A stretch of DNA of 30,872 nt from a virus. Made by a program: the position numbers and the translations under genes. The notes beneath the pieces were generated by a model. It searched no databases, was not told the DNA's origin, and saw only the letters and a list, made by a program, of their open reading frames with translations. The DNA lies in IMG/VR virus record IMGVR_UViG_3300031673_000323, positions 1 to 30,872 of that record. The stretch is one strand, 5' to 3'. Positions 21,438 to 29,124 of the stretch are shown in pieces. Numbering within the stretch: position 1 is the first letter of the stretch; every line of letters starts with the position of its first letter.

Positions 21438-22476
21438 CTTCTTGTACCTCCGCAGGTTTAATTTGGTATTTGGTTTCAAATAGACTGTCCCACTGGTTCG
21501 GGTCGGTCTCGCACAGGTCGTGGTATATACACCGTTTCTGATATGCAAAGCAGGCCGACCTTGTAACGTCCCGATGATAATATGCGGGATGGATAGGATA
21601 TCCCTCAAGAATCCGCATTTTTTCAAGTGCATTTCGCAATTCGTAGGGGATCAACGGTTCGGTAAACAGGATCGCCTTCGAGTCGATTGCCTTGGTGTTT
21701 CGTTTTCCCTCCAACTCCGCCTTGACCTCGTAGGTTCGATACCAATCCTTAACCCTGCGGAGGTAAGCATCTTCGACCGAGCATTTCCATTCCTTAGCGT
21801 TCTTCTCGTCGGTCTTGCACAGCTTAATCCCCGGCGTGATGATGCCATCGAGAATGAATCCCCTCGCAGTTGGGTGATCATCCTTCCATTTCCCAACCAA
21901 ATAATCCTCTGTAAGTATCCGATATAACCTTGCCTGTATTGACCACGCTAAACCCCCGAACAGAACTGCCAAAGGCCGCCCCGTACTTTTGTGGTCTCGA
22001 ATCCAGAGATTGCCATCTTTCTCATCTAAAATGAGTTTATCTATCGTCCCCTCAAGGGTCAGGCCATCGAAGTCCATCGTGTGTTTTATCTCCGTGCCGA
22101 TGACCTTAAACTGCGGAGGCTGTGGAAATTTCTCCCAGAAGATGTGAGCCATGACCTCGGCCTTCTTATAAAGGCTTGTCAGCATAATGGTAAGTCGCAG
22201 GGCATTGCCGTCGAGGTCTTCCCCCCTATCGATCATTGCCATCAAGTCACACTGTTGCCCTCGTACCCACGCCTTCGTTTTCTCCTCCTCACCGGGGCCA
22301 TATTGCTGCAAACGGTGATATATCTTACCAAGTGTGGCGGCATCCTTTTTCTCTATCCCCCGCAGTCGCACGCCCATTCGATGCCGACAGAACCAGTACC
22401 TCTCACAAGCCAAGGCACACGCGATTGAGGATTGCCTGCATGTAACTGGTTGAGGTACTATCTCATCAAATTTCAT
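21406..22476 (-). CDS. Cas4/RecB-like PD-(D/E)XK nuclease
   Basis: 356 aa from an ATG at 22476 preceded by GCGGAGACTAATC. GKIYH (50-54) resembles the RecB-family GxxxH element. GTIDK (Asp 146) and RDHKST (Asp 161, Lys 163) give the D...DxK nuclease centre. Cys lie near the N-terminus (IACALACERYWFC) and in the C-terminal CFAYQKRCIYHDLC, the arrangement that holds an iron-sulfur cluster in Cas4 and AddB-type nucleases. The enzyme probably resects DNA ends for recombination with the ATPase and SSB-like proteins. Two dispersed-motif copies (21755, 22111) lie inside. Confidence 0.8.
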   Translation of the reverse strand: MKFDEIVPQPVTCRQSSIACALACERYWFCRHRMGVRLRGIEKKDAATLGKIYHRLQQYGPGEEEKTKAWVRGQQCDLMAMIDRGEDLDGNALRLTIMLTSLYKKAEVMAHIFWEKFPQPPQFKVIGTEIKHTMDFDGLTLEGTIDKLILDEKDGNLWIRDHKSTGRPLAVLFGGLAWSIQARLYRILTEDYLVGKWKDDHPTARGFILDGIITPGIKLCKTDEKNAKEWKCSVEDAYLRRVKDWYRTYEVKAELEGKRNTKAIDSKAILFTEPLIPYELRNALEKMRILEGYPIHPAYYHRDVTRSACFAYQKRCIYHDLCETDPNQWDSLFETKYQIKPAEVQEDETDNEDITL

Positions 22477-22828
22477 GATTAGTCTCCGCAAATCGGACTG
22501 CTTCTTGGAGGATTACGATAAGGTTCTTCGCACCAGAGATGTCCAATATATCCCCCGGACAAGACTCCACGACACCGAATCCCCCCATAGGTTCTCCACG
22601 TTTTGCCCCATGTAAGGTGGAAATTCGGATTGGGAACATTTCACTATCCGCACCAACACTAACCCGGATATTGTCTACCCGCCCCTCAAAGTTTTTCGGG
22701 GAACTCTCGGCTATACTAATAGCTGCGGTAAGGTCGGAGTGTATTTTCTTGGCAGCACCGATGGTGTATTTCTCTGTCGCGGTTTTCATCTCTATAGATA
22801 CGGTTCTGTTTTCGGCTTCTATCTTCAT
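22466..22828 (-). CDS. Unknown protein (120 aa)
   Basis: 120 codons from an ATG at 22828 behind GGGGGAAGAAAA. MKIEAENRTVSIEMKTATEK at the start. Alternating charged strands followed by a helix (IVILQEAVRFAETNHEI). The stop overlaps the nuclease start by 11 bp. No family recognised. Confidence 0.6.
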   Translation of the reverse strand: MKIEAENRTVSIEMKTATEKYTIGAAKKIHSDLTAAISIAESSPKNFEGRVDNIRVSVGADSEMFPIRISTLHGAKRGEPMGGFGVVESCPGDILDISGAKNLIVILQEAVRFAETNHEI

Positions 22829-22839
22829 TTTTCTTCCCC

Positions 22840-23154
22840 CTAACTTTGTGTGTATGGAAATCTCGGGCGGAATATGATATACGGTTCCGCCGAGAATATG
22901 TGAGCAATCGCATTTAGCTCGTTCAAAGGTAACGGAAAGCCTCCGACATAAGATTTCAGATTACTACCTTGCAGGGTATTCACTACCCATTCCGGGTCTG
23001 CACATAACCGCACGACCAGATCATCCCACGTCATCTGAAAGTCATCGAGCAATCGTTCAATGGCTGTGATTAGCTCGATATGAAATCGCTCATAAGAAGC
23101 CGCTTTGAGCCTCCGCAGGACTTCTTCACTTGTCCCCTTGTTTGCGTCGATCAT
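22840..23154 (-). CDS. Unknown protein, possibly HTH-like (104 aa)
   Basis: 104 codons from an ATG at 23154 with GGGAG upstream. MIDANKGTSEEVLRRLKAAS at the start. The middle (TAIERLLDDFQMTWDDLVVR) followed by LPLNELNAIAHIF resembles Xre-type helix-turn-helix proteins in which a sequence like MTWDDLVVRLCADPEWV begins the fold. Not certain. The start overlaps the preceding stop. Confidence 0.55.
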   Translation of the reverse strand: MIDANKGTSEEVLRRLKAASYERFHIELITAIERLLDDFQMTWDDLVVRLCADPEWVVNTLQGSNLKSYVGGFPLPLNELNAIAHIFSAEPYIIFRPRFPYTQS

Positions 23155-23459
23155 ATTTGCTCCCTATAAGCTAAAGGACAGACTGGATCGAAATCAGGCC
23201 AAATGATACGGGTTTGAAACCAAATCAAATTACATTCCCCGCCACTAAAAGCGTATGGACACATTTCATGGTATTGGTTGCATCTCCCCCAGAAGGCTTT
23301 ATCTGTGGGGGCATTGACTTGTTGACCATCTACAGTATAAAATCTTAATATTGTCGGTTCTGATTGGGGAACCGAGAAATGAGGGTCGAACGCGGACTCA
23401 TCTTCTTCCTTGCATAACGTTCTAAATAATTCTCTTTGTTCCTGGTAACTATCCCCCAT
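23151..23459 (-). CDS. Unknown Cys-containing protein (102 aa)
   Basis: 102 codons from an ATG at 23459. MGDSYQEQRELFRTLCKEED at the start, with CNQYHEMCPYAFSGGECNLI and DPVCPLAYREQI further on. Four Cys might bind zinc. The start overlaps the end of the zinc-ribbon frame that follows on the genome map. No family recognised. Confidence 0.6.
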   Translation of the reverse strand: MGDSYQEQRELFRTLCKEEDESAFDPHFSVPQSEPTILRFYTVDGQQVNAPTDKAFWGRCNQYHEMCPYAFSGGECNLIWFQTRIIWPDFDPVCPLAYREQI

Positions 23460-23610
23460 GTATTATTCCCTCATAATAGAAAATTGCAATTTTGACTGCT
23501 ATAAAAGTCTTTCCACAAGAGGAGCATTCATAATCATCTATTTCCTGTTCAATTTCGTCAAATATCTCCCCAGTATCTTGACCCTTATGCCCACAGTGCA
23601 GACAAAGTTC
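23449..23610 (-). CDS. Zinc-ribbon frame with no start codon; possible +1 frameshift product
   Basis: From 23610 to a TAG at 23449 the frame encodes ELCLHCGHKGQDTGEIFDEI, then an acidic EQEIDDYECSSCGKTF and a hydrophobic tail. Two CxxC pairs 23 residues apart make a convincing zinc ribbon. The frame is open upstream only to a TGA that lies inside the preceding gene, and it has no ATG, GTG, TTG or ATN codon in that span. It lies in +1 relative to the end of that gene, whose last codons are CGT ATA TGA, followed by ACTT. A +1 shift at the UGA would fuse the two. Alternatives are a sequence error or a decayed gene. Confidence 0.45.
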   Translation of the reverse strand, partial: ELCLHCGHKGQDTGEIFDEIEQEIDDYECSSCGKTFIAVKIAIFYYEGIIHGG

Positions 23611-23833
23611 ATATACGTAATTCCTTCACCGTCTTCATTCCTTCTCGAAACCGCATTTCATCTCTTGCCGATTGCTCGGCCTCATCCATTGTATAAAACC
23701 AATCACAATGAATTATTCCGCATGGTCGATGGAAACATGACATAGTTTTCCATCTAAACCTGCCGGTAAATAACCCAACAACTCTCTCTTGCACGTAGTA
23801 ACTACAGCCATCATATTGAATTCTAATACTCAT
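23609..23833 (-). CDS. Unknown protein (74 aa)
   Basis: 74 codons from an ATG at 23833 that overlaps the preceding stop (ATGA). MSIRIQYDGCSYYVQERVVG at the start; Cys/His pairs in CFHRPCGIIHCDWFYTM suggest metal binding. It ends MKTVKELRI at the UGA discussed for the downstream zinc-ribbon frame. Confidence 0.55.
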   Translation of the reverse strand: MSIRIQYDGCSYYVQERVVGLFTGRFRWKTMSCFHRPCGIIHCDWFYTMDEAEQSARDEMRFREGMKTVKELRI

Positions 23834-24045
23834 ATTATTATCCCCCGTTGTGGTTCGGTTCTGGTCACTCCGGGGCGACCGATTTCCAACGCTTGATCCA
23901 CTCCTTCCCGGACTTTTTTATATAACGCCGGATCGGATACGGTTATAACGTCCGCACCGTCTGGGTCGTATGTATCGCTTGGGACGAACAGGATAGCAGG
24001 CTCTTTCTGGTTGATAGTTTTCTTGAGTTTACGTAGTGTTCCCAC
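23830..24045 (-). CDS. Unknown protein (71 aa)
   Basis: 71 codons from a GTG at 24045 directly behind GGGGGATTTG, the repeated leader of the phage's small genes. An ATG 4 codons upstream at 24057 has no site before it. VGTLRKLKKTINQKEPAILF at the start, followed by a Pro/Asp-rich turn and a helix (DPALYKKVREGVDQALEIGR). No family recognised. Confidence 0.5.
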   Translation of the reverse strand: MGTLRKLKKTINQKEPAILFVPSDTYDPDGADVITVSDPALYKKVREGVDQALEIGRPGVTRTEPQRGIII

Positions 24046-24071
24046 CAAATCCCCCATGAATGTGTGTTGAG

Positions 24072-24115
24072 TTAAAAACGGAAGCCTGCCGTCGAGACTA
24101 TTGCCAAGACGACAG
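24072..24115 (-). terminator. Leader hairpin with T-run (possible attenuator)
   Basis: GCCTGTCGTC (24115-24106 on the minus strand) pairs with GACGGCAGGC (24091-24082), with one G-T pair, then TTCCG and five T (24076-24072). It lies between the promoter at 24208 and the first gene at 24045, so it sits in the leader and could attenuate transcription. Upstream GACGAC (about 24186-24181) could compete for the GTCGTC arm. Confidence 0.5.
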
Positions 24116-24207
24116 GCGTCCTGCGGAGGTCGTAAGAAGGGGAACGGCAGTCAGATTCTTTATAAAGTAATGTTTTAATCTCGTCGTCCCCTGTTCCATC
24201 TATCATT

Positions 24208-24235
24208 ATTATACCACAAATCATTTATTTTCCAA
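24208..24235 (-). promoter_or_regulatory. Leftward sigma70-like promoter
   Basis: Minus strand: TTGGAA (24235-24230), 16 bp, TATAAT (24213-24208), GTGG before the -10. The -35 lies inside the last codons of the DUF4326 gene and directly beside a CTGCGGAGG copy (24239-24247). It opens the 24045 to 15722 unit. Confidence 0.75.
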
Positions 24236-24551
24236 CCCCCTCCGCAGGGGAAATATCTTTTGTTTTTATCCTTTTTACATAGTTATCCCCATGACATCTA
24301 CGTGGGGGACAGTTTCCCGGACAGCCTAATCGTTTTCCTGTGAGGTATTTTTGAATTTCTCTTAAAGACGGTGGCTTGCGTCCGTCCGGGGCTTCAATCT
24401 TCCCCTCCAACCACAAGTCATGTTTGTCGCATACCCCATCCCGTGTTCCATGTATCCCCAATACAAATGGATTTCCCCATCGTCCGGGGCGTCCTATCCA
24501 TATATCATAAGGATCAGTAATTCTTACTACTGTTGTTTTATTCTCAGCCAT
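24225..24551 (-). CDS. DUF4326-like protein
   Basis: 108 aa from an ATG at 24551 behind GGAGGAGAAAA. The DUF4326 pattern is clear: VVRITDPYDIWIGRPGRWGN followed by PFVLG, and near the C-terminus GKRLGCPGNCPPRRCHGDNY. The family is common in phages and bacteria; the GC..C...CHG motif suggests metal or nucleotide binding, and its role is unknown. The longer frame to 24602 lies in the preceding gene and is not used. Confidence 0.8.
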   Translation of the reverse strand: MAENKTTVVRITDPYDIWIGRPGRWGNPFVLGIHGTRDGVCDKHDLWLEGKIEAPDGRKPPSLREIQKYLTGKRLGCPGNCPPRRCHGDNYVKRIKTKDISPAEGVGK

Positions 24552-25131
24552 TTTTCTCCTCCAGCAGCACAGGCGGTACATCAAATGTCTCCTGCAACGC
24601 ACAGGCGACCATCAGGTGTAGCATCAGCGTCCCCACCTTCCGCCGCGTGTCCGAATTCCTTGCCTTCCAGGGGATAAACAACAGCCGCAGATTATACTTC
24701 GCAATAGCCAGTCCCAGCCGATGGCATACGAGTTCAGGTTGTTTGACCAAGGCATTGCTTGATAATAGTTCCCCTGCGGAGGCTTCCACCAGAAGGTATG
24801 GATATTTGCAGCCGGTCGATAGTCGCCTGAACGCCTTGGCCTGCCTGATACGGTCGAGGCTTTCGTTCATGTTCTTGTAAATTTCCAACTGGCTTGCCTT
24901 CCGTTCGATAACACACTGGTCGGGATATTCTTTCAGGCGGTAGTCACCGAAGTCCAGTTTGGTTTTTTCCTGTTTGACGGCGATAGGCAGGGACAAATGC
25001 GTTAGCTCGGGATGTCCGATCATAAGAGTGTCGGGAAAGAGTAGCGGTATCTGTTCGCGGGTGTCAATTTGTACCGTGATGATGTTTGGGATTTTATATC
25101 GATAATATACGTCAGTTTTTCTTGGCAGCAT
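24544..25131 (-). CDS. ERCC4-type (XPF/Mus81-like) nuclease
   Basis: 195 aa. The catalytic motifs occur in order: VQIDTREQIPLLFP (about 20-33), KLDFGDYRL (58-66) and CVIERKAS (73-80), matching the DxRE...GDY...ERK signature. In phages such proteins cut branched DNA during recombination or replication. The start lies inside the end of the methyltransferase gene. One dispersed-motif copy (24774) gives ASAG. Confidence 0.8.
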   Translation of the reverse strand: MLPRKTDVYYRYKIPNIITVQIDTREQIPLLFPDTLMIGHPELTHLSLPIAVKQEKTKLDFGDYRLKEYPDQCVIERKASQLEIYKNMNESLDRIRQAKAFRRLSTGCKYPYLLVEASAGELLSSNALVKQPELVCHRLGLAIAKYNLRLLFIPWKARNSDTRRKVGTLMLHLMVACALQETFDVPPVLLEEKNG

Positions 25132-26482
25132 TTGCTTTTACCCTTCCCCTTATTATCTCACAGTATGCCGGTTCCTTCTCGACTATAACACAATCCCTTC
25201 CGGTGTTCATGCAGGCCAGAGCAGTAGTGCCACTGCCCCCGAACGGGTCCAGGACTGGCCCGCCTTCGGGCGTCCTTGTCAAACGGCAAAGATACTCCAT
25301 GAGCTTTAGAGGCTTGACTGTGGGGTGATTGTTCTGCTGATATTGTTTTGGTCGTGGTTTACCATCTGGATATGTGCCTGCAATACCAGCCATTTTCTCA
25401 GATTTCATTGAATCTTTAATCTCCATCCCTTCCAGCCCCGCGTTGCGTTCCGACCTTGAGGCTTTGGCACAATACAGGAATCTATTGGGCAAATCTAATG
25501 CACTTCCTTCCAAGAGGCATTCATCGCATAGATACACTCCGGAGCCAACTTCAAGATTGCCGTGTTCTTCAACATATCCACAGAAAAAACAAGGTTCAGG
25601 TTCTAATATCTTAAAAAAGCGGGATGCACCGCCGTATCCTTCATAAGTGTTCGGTGCATTAACCTCACCAGAACAATTTTCAAATCCACTATATGTTTCT
25701 GCTCTGTTGGCTGGAGTTATCCTTTTAGTTGTTTTTCTTGAACCACTAATCCCGCTCTGCTCATCCAGCATAGCCGCCGATTCTTCATCGAGGATTAAGT
25801 TGGCAGGCCAGCGACCTTTTTTTGCAACCCACGGTTCGGTTGTTACCGCTTTTGATACCTGTCCAAATGTTTTACTCGCATCACATAATCCTGTACTTCT
25901 GGATGGTATGTTATCAGCAGTACCTATCCTCCCCCCATCAATCCACAATCCCGCCACTCCATACTTCTCGGCGTTCTGTGCAAACGTGCCGTCTAAGGGC
26001 TTCATGGCGACTATGATAGGCTCCCAGGCAGGCTTAAATGATACATTATATCCATTCCATTTTTTCTCTAATCTCCACCAAAATCTTCTTTCTTCTATAT
26101 ATTCCCTGCCCATTATGAAGTTTGAAATACACCGACCTCTCCATCCATGCTTTTTAATCTGGTATTGCCTCGGTATATCATGTCCTTTCGGGAATCCGCT
26201 GCCGTAGAGCCACATCATACAGTCCCGAATCTGCCAGCCCGCGTCCTCGATAGCACAGGTCAATCGGTGATATGTCCGAGTACCACCAAATACTAAAGCA
26301 AATGCCCCGGGCTTGCAAACCCGCAGGAACTCTTTCCAGAACCGCACGCCCGGTATTCCCCTGTCCCAATCCTTGCCCATAAATTTAAGGCCATACGGAC
26401 AATCAGTTATAAGAGAATCGAAATGATTTACCGGAAACTTTGGAGTAACATCCAAACAATCCCCCCCATATAGTTTTATCAT
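25112..26482 (-). CDS. DNA N6-adenine/N4-cytosine methyltransferase with zinc insertion
   Basis: 456 aa from an ATG at 26482. Its ribosome site is the CTGCGGAGG copy at 26490-26498. The catalytic motif is DCPYG (27-31; usual DPPY) and the AdoMet-binding motif near the end is DPFGGSGTT (412-420), the order of beta-class enzymes. FFCGYVEEHGNLEVGSGVYL, then CDEC, between them is an inserted zinc-binding segment. No restriction gene is adjacent, so it is an orphan enzyme that could protect phage DNA or mark replication. Its target is unknown. Confidence 0.82.
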   Translation of the reverse strand: MIKLYGGDCLDVTPKFPVNHFDSLITDCPYGLKFMGKDWDRGIPGVRFWKEFLRVCKPGAFALVFGGTRTYHRLTCAIEDAGWQIRDCMMWLYGSGFPKGHDIPRQYQIKKHGWRGRCISNFIMGREYIEERRFWWRLEKKWNGYNVSFKPAWEPIIVAMKPLDGTFAQNAEKYGVAGLWIDGGRIGTADNIPSRSTGLCDASKTFGQVSKAVTTEPWVAKKGRWPANLILDEESAAMLDEQSGISGSRKTTKRITPANRAETYSGFENCSGEVNAPNTYEGYGGASRFFKILEPEPCFFCGYVEEHGNLEVGSGVYLCDECLLEGSALDLPNRFLYCAKASRSERNAGLEGMEIKDSMKSEKMAGIAGTYPDGKPRPKQYQQNNHPTVKPLKLMEYLCRLTRTPEGGPVLDPFGGSGTTALACMNTGRDCVIVEKEPAYCEIIRGRVKANAAKKN

Positions 26483-29124
26483 TGTTTAGCCTCCGCAGTG
26501 TAATCCTTCTTTTCAAATTTCCAAGGAATAGTTCGTCCGACCCAATTCTCGAAAACCCGTAGCAACGGGGGATGGGTCATTGCCTCTCCGACTATCTCAT
26601 CGACGTCCTTCTCTTCGCCGGGGAATATGTCCGCAAAAATAGCGTCGTAGATATTCAGGCAAATCAAACTGCGGAGGTGATATTTCAAAAGGTGTAGTAT
26701 GATTTTATACTGGGCCGATTCGGTTATCTGGGCACACGGGGCTTGGTGCAGGAAATTACAAACCTCCGCCGCCTGTCCCGCAATGTTCTCTTGTCCGATG
26801 CCGAAAGTCCTCGACCACCCCGTAGGTAGTACCAAATAACCCTGCTGTGCAGCCAAGTCAATCATCCTGTCCTGCCAATGTTTATAAATGTGATGCTTGG
26901 CATACCACTTGTCGATTGAGTCTTGACAGAAACTCAAATCAACCTCAACCTCGGCGTCCTCTAAAGCTGTACTTTGAAATGCCGTAGCACCGCCTCTAAA
27001 TAGTACGAGGAAATTCAGTGTCTTGCCGAGCTTGTACATATCCGATTTTTTCCAGCCCGGATCGGCAGGGTCAGCCTCAGGAAAGATTGTCAAGGCTGTT
27101 CGGGTATGTATATTCTCTCCTTCTTTCTGGTACGCCTCCATCAACAGGGGGTCGCCGGAAAGTAATGCCGCCATCCGCAAATGATCCTGGCTCACATCGT
27201 ACTCTACGAGCTTTCCCCCTCGGAATCTTGAGCAGGAACACTCTCGAATACTGGCTGGTTCTGTTTGTCGGGCTGGTTTTCGACAAGAGAATCTTCCTTG
27301 GATTTGCCCCCCTGACTTTTCATCGCTTCTTCCACCCCTTTCGGCGTAAGCTGGTACAGGATACCAATTAGGGAAAACAAGGCCAATTCGTCCAGAACGC
27401 AGGACAATTCCTTTCCGTCTATCTTCAAGGATAGGCTTTGTATATGTAGAGACAATTTTAGCCCGTTCCTTATACTCTTGGAAATCGGTAACGACAGCAT
27501 AATATGGACTGACTGTTCGTAAGTGTTGTTTGATGAGGTTGACATTTTCGACTCCTATTGAAATTTTCTTTGTTTTCGGCGACCACTCTACACGGGGGTC
27601 ACTCATTAAGCCAGCCTCCGCAACACAGTCGAGCATCAACTGACGAAGGGGGGCGTCACTCCCCTTCCCCGCCAGCTTGATTCCATGTTTTTCTTCTGCG
27701 GAGGTCATCAACTCATTGCATCGCTTTTGTTCCTGCACATGGTACTTCTGCAACTTGGGAATGTCGAAAGTACTTCCATTTTTCTCCAAGTCAAGCGTGT
27801 CCCAAATAATCATATTTCGTACCCACGCACAGGTGACACTCAGCTTAGGAGAGTCCTTTCCGTATTGGTCGATAATCCTTTGCCGCAGGTCTCTCTTCAA
27901 AGCAATAGTCGCCCCGGAATCAAAGCAGTTATAATAATGTAAGTCCTTATCTCGTGGAGACTTAGCAGTACCAGATTTGGCCGTGACTTTCGCCATAGAA
28001 TAATCGGCGATACCGTACAAGGTAGATAATTCCTTCAACCCCTTCTCCGGTTGTTGTTCATATAACAGGAAAGACCATATCATTGTATCATCAACTATCA
28101 ACCTACGTGGGTCAATCCAATATGGAATCTCCTGATCCCCACAGAATTTCAGGTAGAGCAAATCAAATTTAATATTTTGGCCGATGCAAACGATTCTCTC
28201 CCGTGACATCCGGCGAAACCATCGGCGGATTATTTTGCGGTGCTTCTTGAGATTGAAAATATACACCGCCGTCCTCAATTTCGTCCCCTCATACCACCCG
28301 AAGCTAATCGTTACTATCTGATACTTGAACGGTACGCCGTCTATCTCCTTCGATTTGATAGGATGAAAAACAGTTTGCTCAACCCCCGCGAGAATACCGT
28401 AGGTCTCGATGTCAAGGCTAACCTCCGCAGGTAAAGTTTCGGGCACTTCGACCCCAAGCTCCGGCTCTATCTTGAGATTGTTTGGGATGAACTCGCCTTT
28501 GAGATAGCGAAGCACAAGGGAGAAATGAGTTTGTACCGCCCGGACTTTCCCCGGCTGTCTGGTTGGGTGCAACATGGCAGGGTGGTATGTGGCAAAGACA
28601 ACCGGCTCAGGTGTGCCGAAGAACGGACTCGGTTTGCCCTGCTTTTTGAGCGTTTCGTTGAGTGAACTGATATTCAAGACGGAATAGCAAGCCTTAGCCC
28701 CCAGAGCAAATATGATTACCTCTTTATAACGCCCCTGCAATTTGGCAATATCCTCCTGCAAATAGCCTCGGCAGGCCCGTATCTGTGATTGAGATATATC
28801 TCCCCCCTGCGGAGGTTTACACCGGCAGGCGTTGGCAAAATATACATCGGCGTACTCGTTCAATCTCGAAGCCATTACGAACTGTTCCAGAAGATTGCCG
28901 GTATATCCCAAGAATATTCGACCGTTGGGGTAAGCAGTTTTCCCTCCGAATCCCTTCGTTCCTTTGTCTTCGTTATGCCCCGGTGACTGTCCAACAAAAA
29001 GCAAGGCCCGCCTCGATGATGGAATCATGCCATCAATCATAGTCCTCGACGGCAGGCCCGGATTCATGGCCGACTGATACAACGGACACAACTGACAATC
29101 CGAATGTCTCTCGAATTCAATCAT
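26479..29124 (-). CDS. Uracil-DNA glycosylase (family 4)/DNA polymerase A fusion
   Basis: 881 aa from an ATG at 29124. Residues 1-210 are a family-4 uracil-DNA glycosylase: CQLC (10, 13), GQSPG (45-49), Cys 100-102 and 118 for an iron-sulfur cluster, and YHPAMLHP (180-187). Residues 235-412 form a DnaQ-like 3'-5' exonuclease (LDIET, Asp 238/Glu 240; NIKFD, Asp 321; YNCFD, Asp 402). The polymerase follows with motif A DVSQDHLR (643), motif B KLGKTLNF (Lys 701) and motif C IYDAIF (Asp 827), where the usual HDE reads YDA. A frame to 29229 exists, but its first 35 codons lie in a different small gene. It is the likely replicative polymerase. Confidence 0.88.
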   Translation of the reverse strand: MIEFERHSDCQLCPLYQSAMNPGLPSRTMIDGMIPSSRRALLFVGQSPGHNEDKGTKGFGGKTAYPNGRIFLGYTGNLLEQFVMASRLNEYADVYFANACRCKPPQGGDISQSQIRACRGYLQEDIAKLQGRYKEVIIFALGAKACYSVLNISSLNETLKKQGKPSPFFGTPEPVVFATYHPAMLHPTRQPGKVRAVQTHFSLVLRYLKGEFIPNNLKIEPELGVEVPETLPAEVSLDIETYGILAGVEQTVFHPIKSKEIDGVPFKYQIVTISFGWYEGTKLRTAVYIFNLKKHRKIIRRWFRRMSRERIVCIGQNIKFDLLYLKFCGDQEIPYWIDPRRLIVDDTMIWSFLLYEQQPEKGLKELSTLYGIADYSMAKVTAKSGTAKSPRDKDLHYYNCFDSGATIALKRDLRQRIIDQYGKDSPKLSVTCAWVRNMIIWDTLDLEKNGSTFDIPKLQKYHVQEQKRCNELMTSAEEKHGIKLAGKGSDAPLRQLMLDCVAEAGLMSDPRVEWSPKTKKISIGVENVNLIKQHLRTVSPYYAVVTDFQEYKERAKIVSTYTKPILEDRRKGIVLRSGRIGLVFPNWYPVPAYAERGGRSDEKSGGQIQGRFSCRKPARQTEPASIRECSCSRFRGGKLVEYDVSQDHLRMAALLSGDPLLMEAYQKEGENIHTRTALTIFPEADPADPGWKKSDMYKLGKTLNFLVLFRGGATAFQSTALEDAEVEVDLSFCQDSIDKWYAKHHIYKHWQDRMIDLAAQQGYLVLPTGWSRTFGIGQENIAGQAAEVCNFLHQAPCAQITESAQYKIILHLLKYHLRSLICLNIYDAIFADIFPGEEKDVDEIVGEAMTHPPLLRVFENWVGRTIPWKFEKKDYTAEAKQ

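Larger units (their letters stand above)
23..28815. repeat. Dispersed 9-mer CTGCGGAGG, 31 exact copies
   Basis: By hand count, plus-strand CTGCGGAGG starts at 23, 2724, 2792, 4961, 5045, 5264, 6970, 10737, 12307, 13642, 16768, 17651, 18788, 21755, 22111, 24121, 24774, 26669, 27696 and 28807. CCTCCGCAG starts at 4478, 4847, 6232, 7912, 12284, 17382, 21447, 23110, 24239, 26490 and 28422. Flanks favour C before and T after. Variants with one change (CCTCCGCAA, CTGTGGAGG) recur too. Coding copies give PPQ, LRR/LRS, SAE/ASA and PAE, so the DNA word rather than a peptide is conserved. Confidence 0.85.

Noticed and set aside
27204-27545. 113-codon leftward frame inside the polymerase gene
   Set aside because: It overlaps the polymerase region just before motif A, where the main frame shows conserved polymerase sequence.
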